Shown here: in pieces, positions 9,894-20,166 of the stretch
Layout: each line of letters opens with the position of its first letter
Numbering within the stretch: the stretch's first letter is position 1
Assembly (NCBI GenBank): GCA_024277435.1
Contig: JAJRVJ010000021.1
Span: 1 to 39,407, forward strand
Direction: 5' to 3'
Source: Patescibacteria group bacterium
GTDB taxonomy: Bacteria > Patescibacteriota > Patescibacteriia > UBA9570
DNA length: 39,407 nucleotides
The notes under the pieces: generated by a model
Seen by the model: the letters and a program-made list of their open reading frames with translations, nothing else
Databases searched by the model: none
What the model was told of the DNA's origin: nothing
Position numbers and translations under genes: made by a program

Positions 9894-11651
9894 CTAACTT
9901 CCAAACGTAAATGCGTGAACCTGAACTCCCGCGTCGGCTGTTATGCGTAATTGATAATCATCTAAAAAGGCTTCACTATCAACTAGGTGATATAAATCAG
10001 CTTGATCAACAACAATCTCTCCTGTTTCATTGGTAACATCTACTCCAAACTCTCTAGTAACCAGCTCCTCGCCATCAAATAACTCTATCTTAGCCGTAGA
10101 CGGCTCATCAGCTGTTATCACAAGGTAAACATCACGAGCCGAAAATTGCATAGCTAGCTGAGCTCCATCTGCTACAGCTACAGAACCCTCCTCGTTAATA
10201 ATCCAATCACCACCCAAAGACCACTGATTAAGTGACAACTCTTCACTTAATGTGTAAGTAACTTCTTCGTCCGGTATAAATTCTTCAATATTTATGAAGC
10301 TATCAGCTCGGGAGTATCCCAAATATGTTTCCGGTGACTGCGCTCTCGACACTTGTGAAACATCATCTGATACATCACCCATATCATCACTTGGCGCTAC
10401 TCCATCCTCTGCTAGTAAATAACGAATAATAGCTTCACTTTCTGCATACTCCCCTTCACCAAAGTGCGTATGGCGAACATTACCTTGGCGATCTATAAAA
10501 TATTTTGCTGGCCAAAATCTATTTTGATACGCCCGCCAGGTTGTAAAGTTATTATCAAGCGCCACCGGATATTTTATCTCATATTTATCAACCGCTTTTT
10601 GGACATTAGCAGGAACTTGCTCGAATTGAAACTCTGGCGCATGAATACCTAGTATTACCAAACCATCATCTTCATATTTTTCATACCAGTCACGTAAGAA
10701 TGGTAATGTCCGGATACAATTGATGCATGAATATGTCCAAAAATCTATTACAACAACCTTACCCTCTAAATCTTCAATGGTTTCTCCATCAGAATTAATC
10801 CAGGCTTCGATGTCAGAAATTTCTGGAGCAGGATATGGCTCATCAACCGCCAATTGAATTTTACCGTACTCGGTATCAATAATCTCTACCGCATCACTTG
10901 TACCATTGGATGAAGAAGAGTTATTTGATTTAGAATTATCTAATAAATCTACCTCTAAATTTGTAGCGTTAATATACCCCTTTTCTAGCAACCAAGCTTC
11001 GGCATCTTTTTCTAGACCAGTTATTATGGCTAGGCCAACTATAATAAATAGCACGCCCAGTACTTTTTTAAACCAGCCCCGTGGATCAGCTGCCCACCGT
11101 AATTTTTTGATAAGGCGCTGACCAAATACCGACACTAATAATAAACCCCCTCCTAAACCAAGAGCGTAGAGAGAAAGATTTAGTAAACCAACGTAATAAT
11201 TTTGTGGCAATACTGTTGCAATAATAATGGCATATGTGGGGCTACAACTTGAAAATACAGGACCTAATGACAAACCAACCAGTACCGAACCAATCCGGTT
11301 TTGCTTTTTAGCAGATTTATGTAAAAGCGAATCAGTTTTTCCAGTTAAATTTACTTTAGTAGTTGCCCACTCCCAAAGACCAGGAAATAAAGTTACAATA
11401 CCAAAAATAATAATAATTCCACCAGAAATAGTTGTCCATACAGCCGGATCAACATCAATGAGTACAGTACTAGCCTTCAATAATAGAGTAAATACGATAA
11501 TAGAAACAACTAGAGCACCAATGATAATGTATGGTCGAGACTTATGCTTACCTGTAACAGATCCACCAATAATCACTGGCAACACTGGTAACACGCATGG
11601 TGAAAGCAGGGTGAGAATCCCTGCAATAAATGAAAGCCACAAATACTCCAT
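9894..11651 (-). CDS. CcdA-like membrane domain fused to TlpA/thioredoxin-like redoxin and C-terminal beta domain (DipZ-like)
   Basis: LSPCVLPVLPVIIGG and SLGPVFSSCSPTYA (CcdA Cys motifs), then DFWTYSCINCIRTLPFLRDW redoxin active site. Start placed at MEYLW. Confidence 0.85.
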   Translation of the reverse strand: MEYLWLSFIAGILTLLSPCVLPVLPVIIGGSVTGKHKSRPYIIIGALVVSIIVFTLLLKASTVLIDVDPAVWTTISGGIIIIFGIVTLFPGLWEWATTKVNLTGKTDSLLHKSAKKQNRIGSVLVGLSLGPVFSSCSPTYAIIIATVLPQNYYVGLLNLSLYALGLGGGLLLVSVFGQRLIKKLRWAADPRGWFKKVLGVLFIIVGLAIITGLEKDAEAWLLEKGYINATNLEVDLLDNSKSNNSSSSNGTSDAVEIIDTEYGKIQLAVDEPYPAPEISDIEAWINSDGETIEDLEGKVVVIDFWTYSCINCIRTLPFLRDWYEKYEDDGLVILGIHAPEFQFEQVPANVQKAVDKYEIKYPVALDNNFTTWRAYQNRFWPAKYFIDRQGNVRHTHFGEGEYAESEAIIRYLLAEDGVAPSDDMGDVSDDVSQVSRAQSPETYLGYSRADSFINIEEFIPDEEVTYTLSEELSLNQWSLGGDWIINEEGSVAVADGAQLAMQFSARDVYLVITADEPSTAKIELFDGEELVTREFGVDVTNETGEIVVDQADLYHLVDSEAFLDDYQLRITADAGVQVHAFTFGS

Positions 11652-11668
11652 ACGGCACAAATATAATA

Positions 11669-11697
11669 GTTATCTACTACACAGTGTAGCAGATAAC
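11669..11697. promoter_or_regulatory. Near-perfect 29-bp palindrome between pyrB and ccdA fusion (terminator/attenuator or operator)
   Basis: GTTATCTaCTACACaGTGTAGcAGATAAC; all arms complementary. Confidence 0.55.
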
Positions 11698-11714
11698 ATT
11701 ATGGAGAACAATGT

Positions 11715-12635
11715 CTATCCGTTATTAAGAACCTGATTTAATAACGCAGCTCTTACAAAAGCACCATTAGCGGCTTGTTGGAAGTAATACGCATGCGGAG
11801 ATGCATCAATTTCTTCGGGAATTTCATAACGACGAGGTAGTGGATGGAGAATCTTCATATTCGATTTAGCTTCTTTTAAGAGCTTATTGCTTAATATGTA
11901 TACATCTTTTACTTTTTCATACTCTTTAGGGTCATCAAAGCGCTCCACTTGAACTCGCGTCATCATTAAAATATCTACGTCATCAATTACCTCTTGCAAG
12001 TTTGTTGTGATGTGCACATCTACCCCTGCATCTTTTACAAACTGTTCAATGTTGCTTGGCATTGCTAAAGAATCAGGCGCAACCCATATCTGTTTTGTGC
12101 TTGGCCAATGCGTCATAGCTTTTGCAAACGAATGTGGCACTCTACCAAACTTTAAATCACCTACTAACGCAATGGTAAGATTATCTAACGCACCTTGAGT
12201 TTCATGAACAGCGTACATATCTAGTAGTGTTTGTGTAGGATGCTCGTTTGGCCCATCTCCTGCATTAATTACCGGAACAGTAGCCACCTCTGCTGCGCGC
12301 TGGGCGGCTCCAGCATCTGGATGACGCATAACAATACAATCAACGTATCCATTTACCATGCGAATAGTATCTTCAAAGCTCTCACCTTTTTTACTCATAG
12401 ACGTAGAGTCTGTACCAGAAAATCCGATTACTCCCGCACCCAAACGTTGCGCAGCCGCTTCAAATGATAATCGTGTTCGGGTTGATGTCTCAAAAAATAA
12501 TGATCCAATCACCTTACCTTGCAATGCGGTGTGCGGATATCCATCTTTAACATATTTTTGTGCCTCTGCAATAACAGACTCGATGTCACTTTTATCTAAT
12601 TGATCTATCGCTGTAAGACTGTTGTTATATAACAT
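11715..12635 (-). CDS. pyrB: Aspartate carbamoyltransferase catalytic subunit
   Basis: SLFFETSTRTRLSFEAA, GDGPNEHPTQTLLDMY, LHPLPRR. Confidence 0.95.
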   Translation of the reverse strand: MLYNNSLTAIDQLDKSDIESVIAEAQKYVKDGYPHTALQGKVIGSLFFETSTRTRLSFEAAAQRLGAGVIGFSGTDSTSMSKKGESFEDTIRMVNGYVDCIVMRHPDAGAAQRAAEVATVPVINAGDGPNEHPTQTLLDMYAVHETQGALDNLTIALVGDLKFGRVPHSFAKAMTHWPSTKQIWVAPDSLAMPSNIEQFVKDAGVDVHITTNLQEVIDDVDILMMTRVQVERFDDPKEYEKVKDVYILSNKLLKEAKSNMKILHPLPRRYEIPEEIDASPHAYYFQQAANGAFVRAALLNQVLNNG

Positions 12636-12656
12636 AGTGCTAGTATAGCAAATAAT

Positions 12657-13259
12657 TTATGGTGCGAGTATCCCCTCATTAACAGGTTGCACATCAACCT
12701 CCTCATCGATTAATGTTTCTTCCACAGGAGCGCGCCAATCCCCTAAAGAAGAAACGGATGAATCACCATCAATTAGATATACAGCACTATCACCAGCGCG
12801 TTTTGCGTAGAGCGTTAAAGGAATACTACCATCTGCGCCCATTTCTATATCAAATACCATTACATCTTTTTTCCATCCAGTGATATGATTCACTACGTCA
12901 GTTACCTCTCCATAAACAAGTAGATTTTCGTCAATCGTAGAAACAGTAGATTGAATAAGAGCCGCATCAATCATTGAAACTAATGCATTAATTGCCGCTG
13001 AATTAGCTGGCGGAGATTCTGGTAATGAAGCAACTACCCATCCATTATCATCCTTAACTAACTCGGTGGTTACAACTGAGTCGATAACAATACGATCAAC
13101 CAACTGCGTATCAAAATCTTGCACAAAATCAATTTCTTCAAAATATTGATCCTGCTGTTGTTGCAAAAATACCCTACGACCATACCAAGCACCAACGAGC
13201 ACCAATAATATTATCGCAAATAGTAAAGTTGTGCGTTGCGTAGTATTAAACTTTTCCAT
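12657..13259 (-). CDS. DUF4340-like membrane-anchored protein, companion of ABC/GldG operon
   Basis: N-terminal TM; operon position directly after the GldG-like gene; VTTELVKDDNGWVVAS DUF4340-like region. Start at MEKFNTT. Confidence 0.6.
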   Translation of the reverse strand: MEKFNTTQRTTLLFAIILLVLVGAWYGRRVFLQQQQDQYFEEIDFVQDFDTQLVDRIVIDSVVTTELVKDDNGWVVASLPESPPANSAAINALVSMIDAALIQSTVSTIDENLLVYGEVTDVVNHITGWKKDVMVFDIEMGADGSIPLTLYAKRAGDSAVYLIDGDSSVSSLGDWRAPVEETLIDEEVDVQPVNEGILAP

Positions 13260-15489
13260 ATTTTGATTGAACTTTAGCAGAGCGAAATTTACGCATTGCA
13301 AACGCTACACCCGCTAATATTAATACTAATATAATAGATGCTCCCAAATTCACATATCGAATCAAACCCTTGCGATCATCCTCTAATTGCTCAAGTGGAC
13401 GATCTAGCGCTGTGCGTGACCGAATAGTAAGTAACGACTCATCCTGTGTAAGAACATCAACGGCATTAAGCATGAATAATGCATTGGAAGGATTCTGCTC
13501 TAATACTTCATCTACAATGAAATTTCCATTCCCAACAACTAACAAATGTCCATCTTCCGTTGCATTAACAAATGCCGACACATCAACTCCTTCAGGCTTA
13601 TCCTTGCCTGCATAGTAACTAGTAAAGTTACCTTCTAAAAGAACTGATAATAACTGAGGTTGAAATTCATCTTCCTTAGGCTCTGGAACAGATTCTGGCT
13701 CAATTGACGTAGGCAGCGACACGCCCACTGATTGCAGGGTAGTATATATTAAATCCGTACGAGTAACTCCATCAGCATAATTAATTCGCAATGAACTAGT
13801 CCATGGAAAGATTGCTGTTTGTAAATCCTGTGTAATTGGATGGTCGGGATTAAAATTTTCTGGGATAATCACTGGCCAATAGGGATATTCTTTCAAGATT
13901 GGTAAAATACCCCTACCAAATGATAGAGTTTCAGAAGAGCCGTAGTCTGCCACAAAGTTTGAACTAATAACTACACCATGATGCGCTAACCAATCATTAA
14001 TTACATTACTATTTGGAGTTGGCTGTTGAGTTGCTAAATCAACGGTAATTCCATTCATTAATACTAATACATTACCACCTTCCATCATATACTGATCTAT
14101 AGCATACACATCTTCTTCAGGAATCTCTCCTGCTGGATCAACAATAATAACGCTATCCATTGTATCAATATCCACATCTGTTACTGCTACATTCGTAACA
14201 GTATATTGTTGTTCCAAAAACTGCACTAACCCATTAACGGTTGCGCTACCATATTCTGTTACTATACCAATCGCTGGCAATTCCTCTCGTGACATTTTAT
14301 ATACTGCGGCAGTCATATCATATTCTAATGACTGCGTTCCTTGTACAACTGGCAATACTTCAATTTGATCACGATATAATAATGCTATACCAGTATACCC
14401 TGTTGTCACCTCAAATTTATCACCTTCTAATACATTAAATTGTAATTCAGGAATACCATATGATTGCGCTTCACCTTGAGCATCTAAACTATCAACCGGA
14501 TCAATATATTCTATATTCACATTACCCGATCGAGTGTACTCATTCACCAAATCATACACATCCTGGCGTAATGCTAATAAATCTTGTGGTAAATCCTTTG
14601 AAAAAAATACCTTGACTGTTAATGGATCCTCTAACTCCTGGACAATAGATTTAGAAGCAGTAGATAGTGTAAATTGTTTACCCTCTGTTAAATCAACTTT
14701 CCAAGACACGATTGCAAGAAGTGCATTTCCTACAATTACTATAGCCACTAATAAGCCCACTTGAGCAACGCTATATACCCGCTGCTTTCGTTGCGATAAG
14801 GTGAGCATATTGAAATACAAAAATAATCCAATCACGCTTCCATAATATACAATATCTCGCACATCAATTACGCCTTTTGCAAGGCTAATAAAATGCGTAT
14901 GTGTAGAAACTGCATGAAAAATAGTTCCTACCACACCACTGCCTAATGTAACAGCCGGTAAACCAATAACAAGTAATATAAAACCAATGGTTATAGTAAT
15001 TAGGAAGGCAACTATTTGATTTTTCGTAAAGCTCGAAATCCATTGACCAAGCGCCAAATATGCTCCACCTAATAACCATGCACCTAGATAAGATCCAATC
15101 ACAGGGCCAATATCTAAATCACCTAGCTGATTTAGCGTAAATGGAATAGGCAACGATAGCGCAAGCACCACTCCTAAAAACGACATAGCTGCAGTAAATT
15201 TTGCAAGCACTGCCTGAACATCTGATATAGGAAAGGTTAATAATTTTTCCAACGTTCCCAATTTCTTCTCTTCACTCCACAACCGCATTGATAATGCGGG
15301 TAATAAAAAAAGATAAAACCACGGAAGTAGCGCAAACCATTCACGCATCGAAGTTTGGCCTAATAAAAATACATTACGCCAATACAGCCATCCAAGCCCA
15401 ACCAAAAACACAATAATGAACAAATACGACAATAATGAATATATGTAATGATGAAGTTCTTTTCTATATAGGGCAAAAAATTGTTTCAT
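13246..15489 (-). CDS. ABC-2 permease fused to GldG-like auxiliary transport domain
   Basis: N-terminal ABC-2 permease helices (SMRLWSEEKKLGTLEKLLTFPIS) followed by GldG-like region (WKVDLTEGKQFTLSTASKSIVQELEDPLTVKVFFSKDLP). Confidence 0.85.
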   Translation of the reverse strand: MKQFFALYRKELHHYIYSLLSYLFIIVFLVGLGWLYWRNVFLLGQTSMREWFALLPWFYLFLLPALSMRLWSEEKKLGTLEKLLTFPISDVQAVLAKFTAAMSFLGVVLALSLPIPFTLNQLGDLDIGPVIGSYLGAWLLGGAYLALGQWISSFTKNQIVAFLITITIGFILLVIGLPAVTLGSGVVGTIFHAVSTHTHFISLAKGVIDVRDIVYYGSVIGLFLYFNMLTLSQRKQRVYSVAQVGLLVAIVIVGNALLAIVSWKVDLTEGKQFTLSTASKSIVQELEDPLTVKVFFSKDLPQDLLALRQDVYDLVNEYTRSGNVNIEYIDPVDSLDAQGEAQSYGIPELQFNVLEGDKFEVTTGYTGIALLYRDQIEVLPVVQGTQSLEYDMTAAVYKMSREELPAIGIVTEYGSATVNGLVQFLEQQYTVTNVAVTDVDIDTMDSVIIVDPAGEIPEEDVYAIDQYMMEGGNVLVLMNGITVDLATQQPTPNSNVINDWLAHHGVVISSNFVADYGSSETLSFGRGILPILKEYPYWPVIIPENFNPDHPITQDLQTAIFPWTSSLRINYADGVTRTDLIYTTLQSVGVSLPTSIEPESVPEPKEDEFQPQLLSVLLEGNFTSYYAGKDKPEGVDVSAFVNATEDGHLLVVGNGNFIVDEVLEQNPSNALFMLNAVDVLTQDESLLTIRSRTALDRPLEQLEDDRKGLIRYVNLGASIILVLILAGVAFAMRKFRSAKVQSKYGKV

Positions 15490-15491
15490 AT

Positions 15492-16403
15492 TTAACTGGT
15501 CGTTAACTGACGGAATACATCTTCTAAACTCAACTCACTGGTTTGCATTTGTAATAATATCCACTTATTTTTCACACAGGCATTAAAAATATCACGACAA
15601 CTATTATGATCTGCTGAACTAATAAGACGATAGACACTATCAGCTTCTGCCGCAACGTTTTCAATACCAGGTAACGTAATTAGCTGAGAACGCACCGCCT
15701 TAGAATCACCCTCAATGCGCACAACAATCTCTTGCCGCCCTTGTGACTTATGAACTAATTCATCAACCGTTCCCTGACCAACAATCTCTCCTTTATTAAT
15801 AATAAGCACTCGATCACATACAGCGCGTACTTCCTGCAAAATGTGTGTTGAAAAAATAACCGTCTTAGTTTTACCAATCTTACGGATTAACTTACGGATT
15901 TCAGCAGCTTGATTAGGATCTAATCCAGACGTTGGCTCATCAAGAATCAATATATCAGGATTACCAAGCAATGCATCGGCTAGCCCAACCCGCTGTCGGT
16001 ACCCCTTTGATAACTCGCTAATACTAGCTGTCAACTTCTCTGCTAATTGTGTTGCTTGCACTACCTGACGGATTTCAGAAGCAGGATCCACAACCGCCTT
16101 CATGCGCGCAACATATTCCAAATATTCATATACCCGCATATTCTCATACAGAGGATTATTCTCAGGCAAATATCCAATTTCTCTTCGTAAATGCAACGCT
16201 TTATCCGCTATAATTTCTCCATTAATTTGAACCTCTCCTACGCTTGGCTGAATGTATCCAGTAATAATGCGCATGGTTGTGGTTTTTCCAGCTCCGTTCG
16301 GCCCAAGAAATCCTACTACCTCACCTTCTTTAATATCAAAACTTAGGTCATCTAAAACCGTTGTTGAACCATATATTTTTGAAATACTTTTTACAGAAAT
16401 CAT
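15492..16403 (-). CDS. ABC transporter ATP-binding protein (GldA-like)
   Basis: GPNGAGKTTTMRI Walker A, LSKGYRQRVGLADALLGNPDILILDEPTSGLDP. Confidence 0.94.
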   Translation of the reverse strand: MISVKSISKIYGSTTVLDDLSFDIKEGEVVGFLGPNGAGKTTTMRIITGYIQPSVGEVQINGEIIADKALHLRREIGYLPENNPLYENMRVYEYLEYVARMKAVVDPASEIRQVVQATQLAEKLTASISELSKGYRQRVGLADALLGNPDILILDEPTSGLDPNQAAEIRKLIRKIGKTKTVIFSTHILQEVRAVCDRVLIINKGEIVGQGTVDELVHKSQGRQEIVVRIEGDSKAVRSQLITLPGIENVAAEADSVYRLISSADHNSCRDIFNACVKNKWILLQMQTSELSLEDVFRQLTTS

Positions 16404-16444
16404 ACTACAACAGATAGTATTATACTGACATATTATACTGCGTC

Positions 16445-16470
16445 AAGAAAAAAACCGGTTACCCGGTTTC
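16445..16470 (-). terminator. Rho-independent terminator downstream of the RRM gene
   Basis: AAACCGG(16452-16458) TTAC CCGGTTT(16463-16469); on the minus strand followed by a T tract. Confidence 0.75.
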
Positions 16471-16507
16471 TTTCGAATGTTCTTTGATGCTAAATGATGG
16501 TATACAC

Positions 16508-16759
16508 CTATTCTTTCGCCTGAGCTTCTTTTACAGCAATCTTGCGATCATCCAGCTCTTTACCATCCCACATCTCCATTGCAGCTTGCGCTTCATCAGG
16601 TTAAGACATTTCAACAAAACCGAATCCGCGAGAGCGACCTGTCATTTTGTCCATGATAATTTTAGCGGATACTACTGATCCGGCCTGTTCGAAAGCTTCT
16701 TGCAAGCTTTCTTCTGTGGTGTTATACGAGATACCACCAACGAATAAGTTGGTATTCAT
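16508..16759 (-). pseudogene. Single-RRM RNA-binding protein with an in-frame TAA (codon 53)
   Basis: Own translation: MNTNLFVGGISYNTTEESLQEAFEQAGSVVSAKIIMDKMTGRSRGFGFVEMS*PDEAQAAMEMWDGKELDDRKIAVKEAQAKE*; RNP2 (LFVGGI) and RNP1 (RGFGFVEM) intact. Confidence 0.85.
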
Positions 16760-16840
16760 GTAAGAATATTGAAAAATTATTTACGCATGAATCATGCCGA
16801 TTAATGGTACCTCACATGAAAACAAATGGCAAGAAGGCGT

Positions 16841-18126
16841 TTATCTACGACCGCGTGACCGTCCGCTACGGGAATTACCACGACTTGATCCACTTCGTCC
16901 GCCACCTCGTCCACCACGGTAACCACCTCGTCCACCACGACCACGACCACGACCGCTACCTCGCTTCTTTTCTGGAAATGTTAACTTAGCACTTGGTACA
17001 ACATCTACATGTAATTGATTAATTTCTCGCTTAATCAAGCGCTGAATTTGCTGCAATTGTCGACCCTGATCGGATAATACAAATGAAATAGCTCGTCCAG
17101 CTCGTCCAGCTCGTCCAGCTCGTCCAATTCTATGCACATAATCCTCAGCCTGTTCAGGTAAATCATAATTGATTACTGTTTCTACATGATCAATGTCAAT
17201 TCCGCGAGCTGCAATATCGGTAGCCACAAGAATCCGCGATTTCTTTTTCTTAATTGCATCAATCGCACGTCGCCTCTGTGGCAAACTACGATTAGAGTGC
17301 AATTCTTCCGCCTTGTAATTTCTTTGACGTAATTTTCTAAGGAATTTGGAACAACCATGCTTTGTGCGCATGAATATAAATACTGTTCCATCAAGATTCT
17401 CTAATAAATGAAATAACGCTTCATCACGATGCTCTTTATCAACAATAATAATTTCCTGGTCAACCGTTGTGGCAGTATCACCTGAACGAGCAATTTCAAT
17501 ATGCGTAGGTTCACGCATATACTGTCGAACCAAGCTAGTGATAGAATCTGGCATTGTTGCTGAAAATAATACAGTCTGTCGTTCAGCCTTATCTGGCGTG
17601 TGTTCAAGTACTTGCTTAATCTGTGGAGCAAATCCCATGTCAAACATTCGATCTGCCTCATCAAATACTACGTACGTTCGATCATGAAGCTTAACTGTAC
17701 CTCGTTCAAGATGATCAATTAATCTACCAGGTGTAGCAATATATACATTACAGCCACGTTTAATATCCTGAATCTGACGATGCATTGAGCTACCACCAAC
17801 AATTACTGCAGACTTAACTCTGTCATTAGTAGAATTTCGTCGATCTTCAAAAGATCGAATAACCTCTTGCGCCTGATATGCAAGCTCACGAGTTGGAACT
17901 AAAATTAATGCAGAGCCACCTTTTTTAAGATGCTCCAACATTGGCAGCACAAAGGCGAGAGTTTTACCAGTACCAGTTTGTGCAATACCAATCACATCAT
18001 CACCGTCTAATGCAGGTGGAATAGCTTGGCGTTGCACTGGGGTTGGCTCAGTGATTGATTGTTTATTCAAGACTGAGAGCAGATTTGGATTTACACCCAA
18101 ATCCGCAAATGTTACGGATGTTTTCA
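16841..18126 (-). CDS. DEAD-box RNA helicase with RGG-rich tail
   Basis: AQTGTGKTLAF, VFDEADRMFDMGF, SATMP, HRIGRAGRAGRAG; C-terminal RGRGRGGRGGYRGGRGGG. Start at MKTSV. Confidence 0.95.
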
Positions 18127-18137
18127 TATTGTATATC

Positions 18138-18163
18138 GTATTACCCAAATCCCTGGGTAATAC
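18138..18163 (-). promoter_or_regulatory. 10-bp perfect stem-loop in the 5' leader of the DEAD-box helicase
   Basis: GTATTACCCA aatccc TGGGTAATAC, 12 nt upstream of the likely ATG (18126). Confidence 0.55.
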
Positions 18164-18279
18164 TGGTGCGATATCTTTAACAATATGTTGCTAAAGTGGC
18201 ACAGAAACCGAGATTCGAGGTCTAATTTAATTAATGACAGCTCATACTACTCCAAAACAAATTCCTTGTCAAGGGTAGC

Positions 18280-20055
18280 TTACTTGACGTTTAAATCGCG
18301 TTTGCGAATGCGAATACTTTCTGGAGTAATTTCTACAAGTTCATCATCAACAATATATTCAAGTGCATCTTCTAACGTCATTTCCTTTGGAACTTTAAAA
18401 TGCTCCGTATGATCAGATCCGCTAGCGCGCATATTTGTAAGCGCCTTGGCCTTACACACGTTCACCTTCAAATCCTGACTACGAGCATTTTGCCCTATCA
18501 CCTGCCCTTTATATACCCTGATACCAGCACCTATAAATAATGTTCCACGATCCTGAGCTTTCACTAAAGAATACTGAGTGGTATCACCCGTTTCAAATGC
18601 AATAAGTGATCCTTGTTCACGATCGGTCCAGTCACCTGGGTTAGGATAATAATCATCAAACGATGAATTCATAATTCCTAAACCCTTGGTATCTGTTAGA
18701 AATTGCGTTCGATAACCAAATAATCCACGGGTAGGAATTTTATACTCTAAAAATGTAATATTATTTTCAGTATTCATTTCCAGTAACTCACCACGTCGAG
18801 ACCCAAGAGTTTGAATAACTGCACCGGAATATTCATCAGGTACTTCAACTGACAATCGATCATACGGTACGTGTTTTTTACCATCAATTTCTTTTGTAAT
18901 AACTTGTGGCTTACTCACCTGAAGCTCATATCCTTCACGGCGTAATCGCTCGATAAGAATAGCAAGATGTAATTCACCTCTACCACTTACTAACCACTTA
19001 CCGTCAGCGGTATCTTCCACACGTAGTGCCATGTCTGTTTCTAATTCTTTTTGAAGACGCTCATTAATCTGACGACTAGTTGTAAATTTACCCTCTTGTC
19101 CACTGAATGGAGAGTCGTTTACAGAAAATGTCATACGCACAGTTGGCTCATCAATATCAATCACTGGTAATGGTCGTGAATCTTCTGGGTCGGTAACAGA
19201 GTCACCAATTTTAATATCACCAATTCCAGCAATGGATACAATATCACCAGCACTAGCTTCTTTTACCTCTTGTTGTGCTAATCCATTAGCGGTCATCAAT
19301 GCAGAAATACGCATTTTCATTTGTTCACCAGCTCTATTCACATGCATAACGTCTTGGCCAGATTTTATTACCCCATTATGAATACGGCCCATACCAATTC
19401 TACCTTTATAGGCATCCGCACTAATATTCGTAATACGCATCTGTAGCGGCTCACTCGCATCTCCTGCAGGTTCTGGGATATGCTCTAAAATGGCATCAAA
19501 TATTGGAACTATATCTGTCATACTTTCAATATCTTCTTCCTTTCCAGCCTTACCATTAATCGCGGATGCGTAAATAATAGGAAAGTCTAGCGTTGCATCG
19601 TTTGCTCCAAGCTCAACGAATAAATCAAATGTTTTATTTACAGCCTCTTCTGGATTAGCTCCATCTTTATCAATTTTATTTACTACAACAATAATACGCT
19701 GTTTTACGGCTAGCGCCTTCTTTAGTACGAATCGTGTTTGCGGCATTGGCCCTTCTTTTGCATCAACTAACAATAACGCCCCATCAGCCATCGATAACAC
19801 ACGCTCTACTTCTCCACCAAAGTCGGCATGTCCGGGAGTATCAATAATATTGATTTTTGTATCATTCCAAACTACAGATGCGTTTTTCGAAAAAATAGTA
19901 ATACCACGCTCTTTTTCAAGATCATTATTATCCATTAATAAAGCAGCAGAATCATCATTCTGAATAGTTTTTGATTGAGTCAATAAAGCATCCACCAATG
20001 TGGTTTTTCCATGATCTACATGAGCAATGATAGCGACATTTCGAATTGATTTCAT
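18280..20055 (-). CDS. typA: Ribosome-associated translational GTPase TypA/BipA
   Basis: AHVDHGKTTLVDALL, ERGITIFSKNASV, DTPGHADFGGEVERVL, VVNKIDKDGA; full-length 591 aa. Confidence 0.95.
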   Translation of the reverse strand: MKSIRNVAIIAHVDHGKTTLVDALLTQSKTIQNDDSAALLMDNNDLEKERGITIFSKNASVVWNDTKINIIDTPGHADFGGEVERVLSMADGALLLVDAKEGPMPQTRFVLKKALAVKQRIIVVVNKIDKDGANPEEAVNKTFDLFVELGANDATLDFPIIYASAINGKAGKEEDIESMTDIVPIFDAILEHIPEPAGDASEPLQMRITNISADAYKGRIGMGRIHNGVIKSGQDVMHVNRAGEQMKMRISALMTANGLAQQEVKEASAGDIVSIAGIGDIKIGDSVTDPEDSRPLPVIDIDEPTVRMTFSVNDSPFSGQEGKFTTSRQINERLQKELETDMALRVEDTADGKWLVSGRGELHLAILIERLRREGYELQVSKPQVITKEIDGKKHVPYDRLSVEVPDEYSGAVIQTLGSRRGELLEMNTENNITFLEYKIPTRGLFGYRTQFLTDTKGLGIMNSSFDDYYPNPGDWTDREQGSLIAFETGDTTQYSLVKAQDRGTLFIGAGIRVYKGQVIGQNARSQDLKVNVCKAKALTNMRASGSDHTEHFKVPKEMTLEDALEYIVDDELVEITPESIRIRKRDLNVK

Positions 20056-20166
20056 AGGTATTTTTGCGTAAAAAAATAGCTGCAGAGCAGCGGATTACTT
20101 ATAACGACTGTAAGACTACTTGGTAGAAGCTAAAAAGTCAAATCCACCCCATACTTTCATTAAACC

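Noticed and set aside
16841-17130. Tandem short repeats (ctcgtccag units; ccacctcgtccacca units) resembling a repeat array
   Set aside because: Coding repeats: motif VI GRAGRAGRA and the RGG tail of the DEAD-box helicase; not CRISPR.
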